Numbered from the stretch's first letter, positions 1 to 11,800 are shown. The stretch is DNA of 64,000 nucleotides from Polytrichum commune (GCA_950295325.1 OX485808.1:25132527-25196526); one strand, 5' to 3'. Made by a program: numbers and translations. Notes: generated by a model not told the origin, from the sequence alone.

Positions 1-50
1 TTCTTTTGAGAGTTGTTCGAACCTTAAAAAGTTGCCCAACCTGTAGTGTG
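1..50 (+). pseudogene. LRR gene remnant (edge of window)
   Basis: The first 50 bases closely match the start of the LRR fragment at 52344 onward (a run encoding Cys-Ser-Asn-Leu-Lys-x-Leu-Pro-Asn-Leu). After that the similarity stops. It is a short remnant of the same LRR family and may continue beyond the left edge. Nothing recognisable was seen between 51 and 914; the only open frame there, minus strand 111-458, has no recognisable features. Confidence 0.5.
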
Positions 51-914
51 ATTTTTTTGGCTATAGCTTAATCTGACTAGAGGCAGGAGGCTAACTAGTA
101 GTAAACTTGTTCAAAAAGACAATATTAAGCTTAAAGCAGTGTGAATAGAAGGCCATAGGCAGTTAACGGCGGTTTGCAGCCTGCAGGTAGTTACTGAGGG
201 AGCCGGGCTATAAGCAGACTCTCTCTGACGAGAGAGACAGATCATTTTCAAACTCAATATTTGATTATAGCTGAGAGAACTAGGAATGGTAGCGCAGGCT
301 ATAGGCTGAGCGTGAGAGCTTTTGGTAGAGCATAGCCGTGGAATCCTGAGAGAGGAGCATAGGCTATAGGCAATACCTTTTAGAAGATAGTTGGCTGACC
401 AGGATATAGCCTGGTAGTCTTTTTGAAAACTCTGAACTATGAGTAAAGCAGATTGCAAGTTGTTTAATAGAATGTGATGAACTCGTGTGAAAGAGAGTTC
501 TTGTGAAGTTTTTTGTCGCAGTCATAAGTATAATGGTACTTAGTCGCTTAAGTAAATTGCTGAGCGATGATCATGGGGAATAACAGTGCAGTATCAGCGA
601 GTAAATGTGTTGCATTCATTACATGAGGGATATGGAGAGGTTGTGAATTTGAGATTGCTTTGAAGTGTATAGCCTACATGTGTGAGATACTGAGATGAAT
701 TATCACGCACAAATGTAGCTATAGCCTGGGCTGAGTGAAATTTCAGCAAGTTGTCTTGAGCATAGAGATGAGAGATGTTGTATCGACTCGATAAGTTTCG
801 GTCATATTGAAAGCTAATATTGAAGAGTTCCTGTCGAGATAAAGAATGAGTAAAGGCCGTAAGAGGAAGGCTGAGGGAAAAACACGCTATATTCTCAGTA
901 GCAGTCAGCGAGAT

Positions 915-927
915 CAGGGTTGTCTAT
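915..927 (+). repeat. hAT left terminal inverted repeat
   Basis: CAGGGTTGTCTAT, flanked on the left by the target duplication AGCGAGAT (907-914). About 25 to 75 bases further in are copies of a GTCGTGACGG motif, the likely transposase-binding subterminal repeats. Confidence 0.92.
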
Positions 928-1176
928 CGCGACGTCATGACGGTGTCGTGCCGTCATGTCAGGTCGTGTCGTGACGGACCCCTCCGTCACGACACAATAG
1001 GGTCCACGTAGGGTCAACATAGGGGGAATGGACTAGGGTGGGTAAAATACTTACCTTCTTGCCAAGGTGGCGTCCTATGTGGCAGAAAACGCCGACGTGG
1101 ATGTGCATATTTCCCTTGCCAAGTAAACCATTTTGCCATTGTGTTTAGGGTTCTGTTAAAATCAAAGTAGAAAAAT

Positions 1177-1985
1177 ATGACTAAGGAGGGTGTGGGGCGG
1201 CCGGGGGCGGACGGTGGGGCGGACGGCGGAGGGGGGTGGAGCGGACGGACGGGGGGTGGTGCGGATGGGGGAGGGGGGTGGTGCGGACGGACGGGGGGTG
1301 GAGCGGACGGGGGAGGGGCGGACGGAGGGGGGTGGAGCGGACGGGGGTGGGGCGGAAGGGGGTTGGGAACGGGGGGGAGAACGCTGGAGCAGACGGGGGA
1401 ACGCGGGGGCGGACGGGGGGAACGCGGAGGGCTCCGTCCGCCCCAAGTTCCCTCACGTCCGCCCCACGTTTCCCCACCGTGCGTTCACGTTCCCACCCGT
1501 TTCCTAACGTCCGCACCCGTTCCTTACCGCGTTCCCCCCAGTCCGCACCCGTTCCCTCCCGTCCGCGCCCGTTCCCCCCCCAGTCCGCACCCGTTCCCTT
1601 CCCGTCCGCCCCGCGTTCCCTTCCCGTCCGCCCACGTTCCCTCCAGTCCGCACCCGTTCCCTTCCCGTCCGCCCCGCGTTCCCTTCCCGTCCGCCCACGT
1701 TCCCTCCCGTCCGCCCACGTTCCCTCCCGTCCGCCCCACGTTCCCTCCCGTCCGCCCCATGTTCCCTCCCGTCCGCGCTACGTTCCCCTCCCGTCCGCGC
1801 TACGTTCCCCTCCCGTCCGCCCGCGTTCCCCTCCAGTCCGCCCCACGTTCCCCTCCCGTCCGCCCCATGTTCCCGTACGTTCCCTCCCGTCCGCGCTCCG
1901 TTCCCTTCCGTCCGCCCGAGTTCCCCTACGTCCGCCCCCTCGTTCCCTCCGTCCGCCCCCGCGTTCCCACGTTCCCCATACGTCC
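1177..1985. repeat. GC-rich minisatellite, promoter array 1
   Basis: From 1177 to about 1440 the plus strand is G-rich with units such as GCGGACGGGGGAGGG. From about 1440 to 1985 the polarity flips and the plus strand reads units of about 18-21 bp such as CGTTCCCTCCCGTCCGCCCA. The array ends about 60 bp before a TATA box at 2045. The long open frames across it on both strands are a by-product of base composition and repeat length, not genes. Related arrays lie at 7853-8312 and 15229-15680, also upstream of TATA boxes. Confidence 0.9.
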
Positions 1986-2044
1986 TTTTCGTGCCCCATG
2001 TCAAATCCGACCGGGATCCCATAATGATTGTGCTCCCCTTTGCC

Positions 2045-2052
2045 TATATAAA
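2045..2052 (+). promoter_or_regulatory. TATA box of the kinase-like gene
   Basis: TATATAAA in the context GCCTATATAAAGCC, a near-perfect plant core promoter. Transcription would start near 2075-2080. It follows promoter array 1 and precedes the kinase-like reading frame on the same strand. Confidence 0.75.
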
Positions 2053-2650
2053 GCCGTGGGGTTTTAGTTCCCCTCACTTTCCTCTCCTCCCACCACAAAG
2101 GGACCCGAGACCTTGTTGCCGTCCCAAGGACAGCGGCACCGCGCGGGTCTCAGGGGGTTTGGGAGGGCAGGGCAAATTGTGGGAGTCGGGGAAACAGTGG
2201 ACATAGAGGGAGAACAGGAAGGGGACCAAGCTCAGGCAGTTCCACCGATATAAATGCAGCCACTCATGGAGAGTCCGTGCCACCACGATCTCCGACACGG
2301 CGGACATCAAGACCGGAGAGCCCTGCACGTGATGTACCTCAGGGTTCGGAGCATGGTGAAAGACGGGGACAAAAACGCCCAGCAATTTCGGAAGGGACGG
2401 AGGAGGGGTCCGGGGTTTCAGGTTCGCAATCGAGGAAAAGGAAAAATAGAGGCAAACGCGACCCGCGGATCGATGAGGCTCGAAACCATTGTAGGGTCGT
2501 GTTGTTGGAGTGGTTTAGAAATAACAGCATGGTTTATTTGGAAAAAAAATACCTCAATGATGGTACAAAGGGGTTGGATTTGGTGAGGAACGATTTGATT
2601 CTTATTCTCACGGAAGCCACGGTGGAGCGGAGTTTGAAGATGCTAGGGGC

Positions 2651-3868
2651 ATGAGCGATTGGGGCACCTGGATTGAACAACAAGCCGTGGAAGCAATCTA
2701 CAATCCAACAATGGCATATGATGCTGTGCATCCTAGCGAGGGAAGTAGTAGTGGCAGGAAGTCCGAGTTGTACATGAAGCTAGAGAATTGGAAAAGAGGC
2801 GTAATAGCAGCAAAAGGAACATCCGCCCGCAACCTTCCCATTTTTATTGACAGGCAGATGGCAGACAACATTGCCACTCAGGGCCGGCAGGGTGTCATAT
2901 GGTTGCCTAGGAATGCGGAGATCAAAGCCTTGGATAAGGAAATCTTCCAAGGGACCTTCGGAGTGGTGCGGAAAGTCGCAATTCATGGAGCATCATTCAT
3001 CCCTAGCTGGATAGAGTGGGCTGGGAAGACCATGAAGGCCACGAATAGTTTGGAGAATCGAAAGGAACGTTCAGTTGAAGCATTGGCGTGTCTAGTAGAT
3101 CATCCTGGGGTAATCAAGCTACAATACCTCAATATGAAAACATACGAATCCTATTCGATGTGGTGGAATGGAGGCTCCTTGAAAAATATGAGGATCTATG
3201 ACTTCAGCATTCCGGAAACCCACGAGCGCACAATCCTTCATATGCATAGGCCAAACTTTGAAGCACGGAAACGGTTGGTTGTATATCGAAGGCATCGAGC
3301 TTATTTGGCATGGGCTCTAATGTGCATTGTGGATGTAGTGCACAAGCATGACGTGTTGCACAATGACCTTAATCCCAACAATGTCATGCTGCATTTCCCA
3401 CAAGACCGTGAGAACACGGTTTACATTGGTGTGTGTGATTGGGGCATGACATCCTGGGGAGGTGAAGACGCACCCTCCAACTATGGAAAAGATTCAGTGG
3501 ATGAGATGAACAAGCACAAAGCAAAATACAACTGTGTTGGTCCAGAATTATTCCATGTACGAGGGCAGCGTGGAACATCCACCTCTCCGGTGAGGATGGC
3601 TCGGAAACATAGGCACACGTTTCTATCGGAGTCCTTCTCAGTGGGTGCTTTGGCAAAGAAGATTTATGCCAGGGATGCGACTTCCCCCTTGTTTCAGCTA
3701 AACAGTGATCCAAATGGCTTGAATATGCGGTTTGAGTTAGCATTGGATTCATTGACGAAGACCAATCTAGCGGAAAGGTCAACCATCACACACGTAGTGA
3801 ACATTTTGAAGTCCCCTCCATACAACATGGTTAACCCGACAATGTGCTTCCGTGACATTGCAAAATAG
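2651..3868 (+). CDS. Protein-kinase-like protein carried by the hAT element
   Basis: The 405-residue frame has the landmarks of a protein kinase: a degenerate glycine loop (QGTFGVV, residues 100-106), a candidate ATP lysine (AGK, K126), a helix-C glutamate (E143), a catalytic loop HNDLNPNN (237-244, with HND for HRD, D239 kept and the metal-binding Asn kept), DWG for DFG (D263), and a GPE motif for APE. The main catalytic residues are present, so it may be active. An upstream open frame (no ATG; GTG at 2277, ending 2654) encodes a basic Ser/Arg/Lys-rich stretch and overlaps this start by ATGA in another frame; it may be an N-terminal exon joined by splicing or a frameshift. An AATAAA signal lies at 3932. 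Codon and base use are ordinary, unlike the GC-rich array upstream. The substrate is unknown. Confidence 0.75.
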   Translation: MSDWGTWIEQQAVEAIYNPTMAYDAVHPSEGSSSGRKSELYMKLENWKRGVIAAKGTSARNLPIFIDRQMADNIATQGRQGVIWLPRNAEIKALDKEIFQGTFGVVRKVAIHGASFIPSWIEWAGKTMKATNSLENRKERSVEALACLVDHPGVIKLQYLNMKTYESYSMWWNGGSLKNMRIYDFSIPETHERTILHMHRPNFEARKRLVVYRRHRAYLAWALMCIVDVVHKHDVLHNDLNPNNVMLHFPQDRENTVYIGVCDWGMTSWGGEDAPSNYGKDSVDEMNKHKAKYNCVGPELFHVRGQRGTSTSPVRMARKHRHTFLSESFSVGALAKKIYARDATSPLFQLNSDPNGLNMRFELALDSLTKTNLAERSTITHVVNILKSPPYNMVNPTMCFRDIAK

Positions 3869-3968
3869 ATTTTTTTTGTTTTTTTTGCAGCAATTTTGAA
3901 TCATACCAATTTTGTAACCGTTGGAGATGTAAATAAAGCCATCATTTTTTCATACAAAACTTGTATAT

Positions 3969-6240
3969 TGTATGAGGTTTATAGATCTTAGTGCAATGTT
4001 CATACTACTCCATGAGGCCTTTGCTCCATAATCGAGAAGAAGTCTATGGGAGGCTAACCAAGGTTCTCGCCTCTCGTGAGGCCACATCCTTCTTTCACAT
4101 CGTTGTTATCACATCCATGTGCTAAGTTCAAGTTAACTATAGTTCTTTGTGATATGTCTTGAAAAAATGCAGTTACCTATATTTATTCTAATTTTGGTAT
4201 GCCACAAAATGTAGTCAACTATAGTTATATCTAGTTAACTAAAGTTGAGCACAATATTGCAATAGTTATATCGGTTGTACACGTGATCCAAAACATCTCT
4301 AAATGTTATCTTTCTTCTACTCCCCACATATTGCACACTATAAATGTTAAACGTGTTAACAGTTAACAAAATGGTACTCCCTTCTTTGTAAATCTGACTC
4401 TATAAACGTTAACGGATGAAATACAACCATAATATGGATGATAAAAACTACACATCCAGTTACATTGATTCATATTCACTCGTGATTTGTAAACTTGATA
4501 TTGAATAAAGTTTTGATTGGGTGTGCAATTTTATGAATGGTATTCTCTCACAAGGAATCTTCACAATTGCTTATATTTATATTTATATAATTCACAATCA
4601 CTTTTTTTTGGAAGTTTGGACATATTCTTGGCCGTCCAAATTGAGAGGCCGTGCGATTGAGTGGCCCAACTTTGTTGATAGTCCAAAGAAATGAACTAAA
4701 AATAGCCAAGAAAATATAGTAAGGGTAGCCTTAGTTGGGCATAGTGTGAAGCCTCCAAAGGCCAAGCGCAAAGTCCAAACCTTTGGCCATGAACTCCCAC
4801 GGCCTCTCGGCTTGGATGGCCAAAGTGTGAAGCCTCCAAAGGCCAATCCCAAAGTCCAAACTCAAAGGAGCATGCCACTTTATTCCTTGCTCAAAATAAC
4901 CCCTCCAATCTAACGGCCAAGATCTTGTCAATGATTGATTATTTTAATGAAAAAAAAGTTCGGCCTCTCGACGGAAGTTTGGGTTGAGCATTTTGCTATA
5001 CCCAATCTTTGCTCGAGAGGCCGAACTCTTGGCGCCATAACTTCCTAAAAGTGTTGCCACCTAGGCTCTTTTGGAGGCCACGTCCTTTGGACTTCGGCCT
5101 CTAGTGTGAAGGCCGAGAGGACGGACTTTGGGCATTTCAGCATTTTCATTGGTCCAAATGTTGAACCTCTCAAAGTTTGGCCATATTGTGAACCGGCCCT
5201 TATATTTGCAATACATGTCTTATTCTTTTTTTGGCACAAATTGAAAATTCAAATTGAAAATACAACCAACCCAGCCGAAACAGCACAGCCTAAGTGGAAA
5301 TCTAGAAATAATGCTCATTTGAGGTCTATCCTTCCAAGTAGGGACTAAGTTGCTACGGGTCACAATAAGACCTTTGACCCCCCAAATCAAATCAAATTTG
5401 TTAAGAATGTCATGGTAGGCCACGTCCGGGGCTTTTTCCAAGTCCCTAAGCATCTGTTTCCATTCAATCCTCCCATACTCTGATTTGTAATACATGTCAT
5501 AAAAGCTAATGCAATTATTGTTTTGAAGTCTACCATCAAATGATATGTAAGATCGTATGTTCACTTGTGGTTGGTTCTTTTTATGTACCAGTTTAAGCCA
5601 ATACTAAAATAAAATAAACCTTATTCTATAAAATCTAATGACACTACCATACAAGTTAGTAGAGATGTTGTATATTTTTTAAAATTATTCTATATATTTA
5701 CATAACTACAACTTATAATTTTGTGAAGAATAATACATAATACAACAAAGTTCAAATCAATACCTCTTTTGTGCACTCACATATACTCATACGGATTTAG
5801 TATAGTGCACCCCCCCAAATGATCACTAATGTGGGCCACATTAAATTTAAGCCCACACCAAATCCCTAGTTTAATATCAATGTGGACCATATTAATTTAT
5901 TTTTCTAGAATGTTCTAATTTGTGTAAGGTGTTGGTAAGATATCTTTATGAAGCCTATAGGAACTCGGGGGATGCACTCTACATTATGTTTGAGAATCAC
6001 GTGCGTTCATGACCCCTTCTAAAAACCCCAATGTATACCATAAGTTATATGTCTAAGTAGAGATTGTGCCAACTTGAAGTAGTCCTCGCGATTTGCGAAC
6101 GTTTAACTTTCGTTGTAGGCATCGTAAAAAAAAGCGGGTGGGTTCGTTGGAAAGCTGGGAACTTAAACCCTCAAACCATGTATGGAAACACTTCTACATG
6201 AATGTGAGAACAAAACAACGGCACATATGTGGTAGCAATT
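3969..6240. other. Non-coding stretch inside the hAT element
   Basis: No credible gene was seen. The DNA is AT-rich. From about 4600 to 5210 it contains several inverted and direct copies of short blocks (for example GAAGCCTCCAAAGGCCAA at about 4750 and 4829, and CTCGAGAGGCCGAA-like blocks), which looks like one or two decayed foldback or Tourist-like MITEs. Clean termini could not be assigned. Confidence 0.45.
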
Positions 6241-6250
6241 TGGAATGATG

Positions 6251-6288
6251 TAGGGTTTAGGGGTTTAGGGTTTAGGGTTTAGGGTTTA
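6251..6288 (+). repeat. Interstitial telomere-type repeat
   Basis: About five units of TTTAGGG (one with an extra G) in a row. This is the Arabidopsis-type telomere unit of most land plants and many green algae. Here it is a short internal block directly joined to an 80-bp tandem repeat, not a chromosome end. Confidence 0.8.
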
Positions 6289-6612
6289 TGAACCACAAAG
6301 GTTGAAGCACAAATATGTGAATTGTCGAATGAAAGGGCAAGGGGATGCGTGTGAGTTGTGAAACCATACGAACCACTAAGGTTGAAGCTCAAATATGTGA
6401 ATTGTTGAATGAAGATGGCATTCGGATGCCTAATATGCGTTGTGAAACCATATGGACCACAAAGGTTGAAGCACAAATATGTACTTTGTTGAATTAATAT
6501 GACATTCGAATGCGTGTGGGTTGTGAAACCATACGAACCACTAAGGTTGAAGCTCAAATATGTGAATTGTTGAATGAAAGGACAACCCATCAAATATAGA
6601 AGCTTCAAAGAG
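6289..6612 (+). repeat. Tandem repeat, about 80-84 bp unit, four copies
   Basis: Units begin with a motif like GAACCACNAAGGTTGAAGC at about 6290, 6370, 6454 and 6534 and differ by a few substitutions. The spacing is 80, 84 and 80 bp. The minus-strand open frame across it (6279-6620) is repetitive and not a gene. Confidence 0.8.
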
Positions 6613-6834
6613 GTTTCCAATGCGGGTGTCGGGGGACTTTTTCAAAAAGTGCAACTAACTTTTTGACTTCATCAACTTTCTTTTTATTCCTATTGTGTTG
6701 TCTTTATCCTACCAACGAGAATTGGATCTTCTACATCTTGGATTACATCAAATATTGTATATTTCATAAAGTCCTTTGAGCTCAATATATAAGTAGAGCA
6801 TTTAGACTCATACATATAACGAGGGTAGAGTATC

Positions 6835-7395
6835 ATGGATAGGATGGGAGAGAAGACAGACATGTTTGAGGGTCTAGGATGTGATGAGGAGATAGAAAAT
6901 TTAGGTGAACCCGATATTCCATTCAATCCATCAACCGAGCGTGAGAGAGATGAGAGATGTGCTAGGGATCGATTTCGTGATGAGTATGCCATGACTCCCT
7001 TCTCACAATCTACACAAGCTTAGAGGATGAGGGCGGAGGAGGACCAACGACGATATGCGGACAACTTTGAGATCGATGCGGTGGAGAATGACAACACACA
7101 ATGCGTGGGTGGAGATCTAAATGATCTGATTGATTTGTGTACGGATATTTTGGAGAAGCCCGGGGATGTGGATGTGGAGGAGACTTCAATCGACATTGAA
7201 GATGTCAAGGTAGCGGGAGAATCTTCAAGGACTTTGCCTTTTCGTAAGAAGAGGAGAGGATTATCGCCTCATCGGCTACCATTGAAAGAACGGATGAAAG
7301 ACCGAACGATTAGCTATGTTGATTTACTTCGACCGAATCCTCTCCCAAAAATGGACCCTCGACGGAAGCCACAAGCATCTACGAGGTTGCCATGA
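6835..7395 (+). pseudogene. Small acidic/basic protein gene broken by one stop
   Basis: Two open stretches (6835-7020 and 7027-7395) lie in the same frame and are separated only by a TAG at 7021-7023. Read through, they give about 186 residues: an acidic N-terminal half with many Asp/Glu, then a basic KKRRGL-type motif that could be a nuclear localisation signal. The family is not recognised. The stop could come from CAG by a single C-to-T change, like the stops in the gene at 8744. An AATAAA-like signal occurs near 7487. It is on the same strand as the kinase-like and RING genes of the element, but no TATA box or array was seen directly upstream. Confidence 0.4.
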
Positions 7396-7852
7396 CGGAA
7401 GTCAAGTTGACGGAATGAAGTGGAATATTAAATCGTGCATGGTTTGTTCATGTATGTGATTTATAAAGGGCATTTGTACCGTCGTCGCAATAATAAAGTC
7501 ATTACTTGTACATCGTTGTCTCCATAGGGGTGATAATTTGTTGGTCATCATACTACATTGGTTACTTTGTTGCTTGAGGGATCATTCATTAGTTTTGTGT
7601 GGATAAGTACACCGGTAATGATATTTAGTGTCACATATATTATTTGCGAAGGGCCTAAGTTAGATGGGGTGCGGATGGGGGGACGCGGGAATGTGCAGTA
7701 GAAATATTATTGCATATTCATGTAGAGGACTTCATTACCTATCCATGGATACCAAGAACTCATTTTTTGGACTTCATATGAATTTTTGAGAGCCAAAAAA
7801 CCGAGACTATGTCGAAACTTCCAAAAAAAGTTAAAAAGTGCAAATTCAAAGG

Positions 7853-8312
7853 AACTCGGGAGCGGACGTATGGGAACGCTAGAGCGGACGCAGGGGAACT
7901 CTAAAGCGGACGTAGGGGAACATGGGGCGGACTTATAGGAACGTTGGAGCGGACGTAAGGGAACATGGAGCGGACGGGGGGGAGCGGAAGGGGGGGGGGC
8001 GGGGGGGAGCGGACGGGGGGAACGCGGGAGCGGACTGAGGGGAGCGGACGTAGGGAACGAGGGGGCGGACGTAGGGAACGAGAGGGCGGACGTTTGGGAA
8101 CGGGTGCGGACTGGGAGGGGAACGGGCGCGGACCGGGAGGGGAACAGGCGCGGATCGGGAGGGGAACGGGCGCGGACGGGAGGGAACGGGTGCGGACTGG
8201 GGGGGAGCGCGGGGGGCGGACGTAGGGAACGGGTGCGGACTGGCGGGGAACGGGCGCGGATTGGGAGGGGAACGGGTGCGAACAGGGTGGGAACGGGGAG
8301 CGGATGGAGGGG
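7853..8312. repeat. GC-rich minisatellite, promoter array 2
   Basis: The plus strand is G-rich with units such as GAGCGGACGTAGGGAACG and GGGCGCGGACGGGAGGGAAC. The GCGGACG and GGGAACG cores match array 1 (in reverse complement) and array 3. The array ends one base before a TATA box at 8313. Open frames across it are spurious. Confidence 0.9.
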
Positions 8313-8320
8313 TATATAAG
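8313..8320 (+). promoter_or_regulatory. TATA box of the coiled-coil/RING gene
   Basis: TATATAAG directly abuts the end of promoter array 2. The next gene on this strand is the coiled-coil/RING reading frame at 8744, leaving about 400 bp for a leader, possibly with an intron. Confidence 0.65.
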
Positions 8321-8743
8321 TGGAGAGGACCACTTACATACCCCACTCCACTCCTTGTGGGCGCCCGGACGACCCTCCTCTACTACAGAGTGCGGGGTTT
8401 AGCGGGGTGCTCGGAGGAGTTAAGGATCCCTTTTTTGGGATCCTTTTATACTTTTTTTACTGACCTGTTTGTGGGTGTGATCCACGTGGACCCGTTCCCT
8501 TGTGACGTGGCATATTGCCTATTTGGCATATTCCTTGTGACGCGCCCAGTCAACTGGCCTCTGCGTGAGCGCTGGAAGGGTGTGCTGAATTTTTGTACTT
8601 TAATTTTTAACGACATTTTTGAACTAAGTCCACAGCAACACTATTTTGAAGTGTATGCTTGGATGTTTTGTAGCACTATTATGAAGTGCAATTAATAATT
8701 TAAAAATTAGAGTTCTAGATTAGAATTAGAAACTACAATTTGG

Positions 8744-11101
8744 GTGGATCCGGCAAGTGAAGGATTTCCAGACATGGCAAGTGGAGGATCTGGAGATATG
8801 GCAAGTGCAAGTGGAGGATCTGGAGACATGGCAAGTGGAGGATCTGAAGACATGGCAAGTGGGGGATCAGGTTGTCACAGATCACATGTACGCAAGGCCG
8901 CTGGGTTGGAGTGGGATGTTTATGATGACAACACCCAAAAAACCAGGGCAGGTTGGGAGAATGTACCACAACCGTGGTCAGTGAAGACTACAATGCAGTA
9001 CGTGTGCTTCCCTCACTTTAATCGGTTGTGGCCAAGACCTTGTCACGAGCGACATTGCAAGGCCATCAGTGTGAGTTATATGCAGCTTGATAACGTGGAG
9101 GTAAAATGGAGATTCCTAACGATACTTAGAAGTATCTCCAATTTGGATAGATGGCCCAAGAGTGCAATTCCAAAGTCGGTGGCGTGTATGATGTATGCGG
9201 AGCACGTGTTGCGAGTTAGGGTGGATTGGTCAAGTTTGGCTACCCTGCATGGTCAAAAATTTGGGGGTATTGGAATTGCATTCACTAAATGCACAGTTCC
9301 AGATATTCCATACACTCCCGTTCCGGAGTGGTTCAGGAGGAATCCTCGACTAGTGGACGAGCCTGGGGCCCCAATTCCAGAGGGTCGGGAACCAAAAAAA
9401 CCACGTAATCGTAAACGACCAGCCAATGACGTGGAGATGGCCATCGAGGAGGCGTTTGAGCATATGCATGAGGGCATGGAGGCAAATGTCGAGGTGAACA
9501 ACCTGATCAACGACGTGGTTAACGAGGTCCTAGACGAGGTAAACCTTGGTGAACATGGAGCGGACCCGACGGAGAGCAGAATAGAGGAATTGCGTAAGCA
9601 ACATGCGTTGGAAATTCGTGAGTATAAAACGATGATTTTCGAGTTGGAAAATCGAGTTGCAACACTTACGATGGGGGAGGCTAGCAGTTCAAGTAGTACA
9701 CCAATTAACCTTCAGTCTTTGGAAGTAGAGAGGGACGCAGCTTTACATGAGGCCAAGATTGCAAAGTCATAAGTTCTGGAGGTATGTATGAGGAATGAAG
9801 TAATGCGAGGAAAGATGGAGGCTTTGTAAAAGGAGGTGGTGGACATGCAACAACAACTTCAAGTGGTCAATGAAGTGGTTGTTGATCACGAAGCCAAGAT
9901 TGGCGGACTGGAGGAGCAGAATGCAAGGTTGAAGAAATTTCTGTTGGATGCGATTGTGGAGCGCAAAAATATGAGGACAAGCACATTGCTTGCTATGGCC
10001 AAGGCTCATCAATTTGAAGCTCAGTTTGAGAGCATCCAGAAAGAATGGAACCGCAATCAGAGAATGCGGAATATGATGCTTAGGTCATGACCAGAAGATG
10101 AGCAGATGTACCCTAGTAGGTGGGATAGGGATAATGAGTGGACAATGCCAAGCGGGAGCATCGATTGGCGTCAAGTGACCGACCCAGATCACCATTGGGA
10201 TGTGACCCAAGTGCATGAATATCCATTCCGCATGAGGGGTGAGTTGTTATGGCCAAATCCACATACAATGGTCTTCGACGGAACCGCATGTGCGATTTGC
10301 CAATGTCCATTTGGCCCAGAGGGATGCTATCAAGTTGGATCATGTGGGGCCCAATTCCATCCACAATGTCTAATAGAGAATATGATCAAGAAACGCCAAT
10401 GTCCTCATTGCAGATCACCCTTCCACCCTCGTTTGTACCTTCAATTTGGCTTTCGGGATTACATGCCTAACGACTGGGTATTAAAGCCATGGGACTTTCC
10501 CTTCGATCTTCAAGAGTTTGATGGGGAGAATGTTGAGTGGAGTTGGTTATACAATTGTGCCAAGGTTGAGCTATGGCATGAGAACAGAGATGGCGACTGG
10601 ACACGGAATGCACGTCAAATTTTGTATGTTGCAGACGAGTTGTATCCCAACAAGCCCCCCGATCATGGCTTGAAAAGATTTTTGTACCAAACTCTTGAAT
10701 GACATTGGGATTCAACCAGCAGACAATTAAAGAGAGGCATTCATCCTCCTTGGTACAATGCAGCAGGTCTCGAATCAGTATCGGAGCATGATTTGGAAGA
10801 AGATGCAGATGACATGCCTACGGAACGGGATCCGAGATATGAATTGCAGTTAGAGGTGGGGTACCACAAGAACAGGCTGCAGTTGGCTGCAATTGATGCA
10901 CTCTTGCATAGAGTTGCGGATGATGCGGTATTGAGATGGCTAAATGGTGGGCCTAGACCACGTAATGCCGTTCTATTGTTTCCTGGTAGTCGTCCATACC
11001 TCACCCGTGGAACAACGCGAAGCATGGAAGCGGGGGAATCATCACGAGCACGACGAGGATCTACTTCAGCTAGAATAGACCTCGATTCAGATTCGGATTA
11101 G
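8744..11101 (+). pseudogene. Coiled-coil and RING-finger protein gene with four in-frame stops
   Basis: One frame runs from about 8744 (GTG; first ATG in frame 8774) to 11101, broken only by TAA at 9770, TAA at 9827, TGA at 10088 and TGA at 10700. Read through, it is a protein of about 780 residues. It has an N-terminal 10-residue repeat around DMASGGSG, an unrecognised globular part, a long heptad coiled coil (about 9500-10080), and a RING-like finger at 10288-10425 with pairs CAIC, C..H and CPHC. The C-terminal end is rich in Ser and Asp. RING proteins often act as E3 ubiquitin ligases, which would fit but is inference. Each stop can be explained by a single C-to-T change (CAA to TAA, CGA to TGA), suggesting methylation-driven decay. 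Without RNA data, introns hiding some of the stops cannot be fully excluded. Confidence 0.65.
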
Positions 11102-11800
11102 GCATTTTTGTACCATGTTTAGGAAGTTGTATAGGAACGGATGAAGACTTTGGACACAATGAACATATTTCATGTTCAAAGTATATGTAATATAAAGAGG
11201 ATTTACCGACAAGTTGTCATTTCTAAGATCGTGTAGAAGATAACATATGGATGCCACATGTTTTAATATTATTCGAAACTTTTAAAAACTTACTTGAATA
11301 TTAGTAATTCATATGATAGTTTAACCAAAAGTACTATTGACTACATAGTCAATATTGAATACCACATGAAGATATAATTATATAAAACGGATAGAAAGGT
11401 CCTCAAAAAGAGGATGTCACCAACGAAGCATGTACAATCAAGCTATAGGGGATTGCAATATTTATAAAAGCATATTTTTTAAGAAGCTCAATAAATAAAC
11501 ATAAAACTCCATTCACAGTAAGAATTATATAAAATAGTAATTAATAAAGGCATAACATGTTATTGGAGATTAATTGCAATGCTAAGTTGACAACTATATT
11601 GTATTTTCAAAATTTTAAAAAACATGCAATAAATAATTTTATTACTATAATAAAATGTTACAACTTCGAAGGTAACGTTCGCTTTGTGGTCTAAATGTCT
11701 TACCGAAGGCCCTAAGGTTGTAACTTGTATCAATTTTGACGTAAGTAATAAATTATGGAAGTACGTGGGAGCACCGAAATACCACATTTGTGCAAAACCA
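11102..11800. other. AT-rich spacer between convergent genes
   Basis: No gene was seen. It is the shared 3' region of the plus-strand coiled-coil/RING gene and the minus-strand hAT transposase gene. Confidence 0.6.

Noticed and set aside
1162-2098. Long overlapping open frames on both strands of the GC-rich array (up to 296 codons)
   Set aside because: They arise from the repeat unit and base composition; all are low-complexity Pro/Arg/Gly/Ser sequence and mutually exclusive.
4598-5240. A defined MITE with termini
   Set aside because: Inverted blocks are present but no pair of ends with a target duplication could be set, so only a degenerate repeat region is reported.
7707-8346. Open frames of 137-208 codons across array 2
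   Set aside because: Same reason: minisatellite translation, no start context, no domain.
8744-11101. Stop-codon reassignment or programmed readthrough to explain the in-frame stops
   Set aside because: Neighbouring genes use all three stops normally, and C-to-T decay is simpler.
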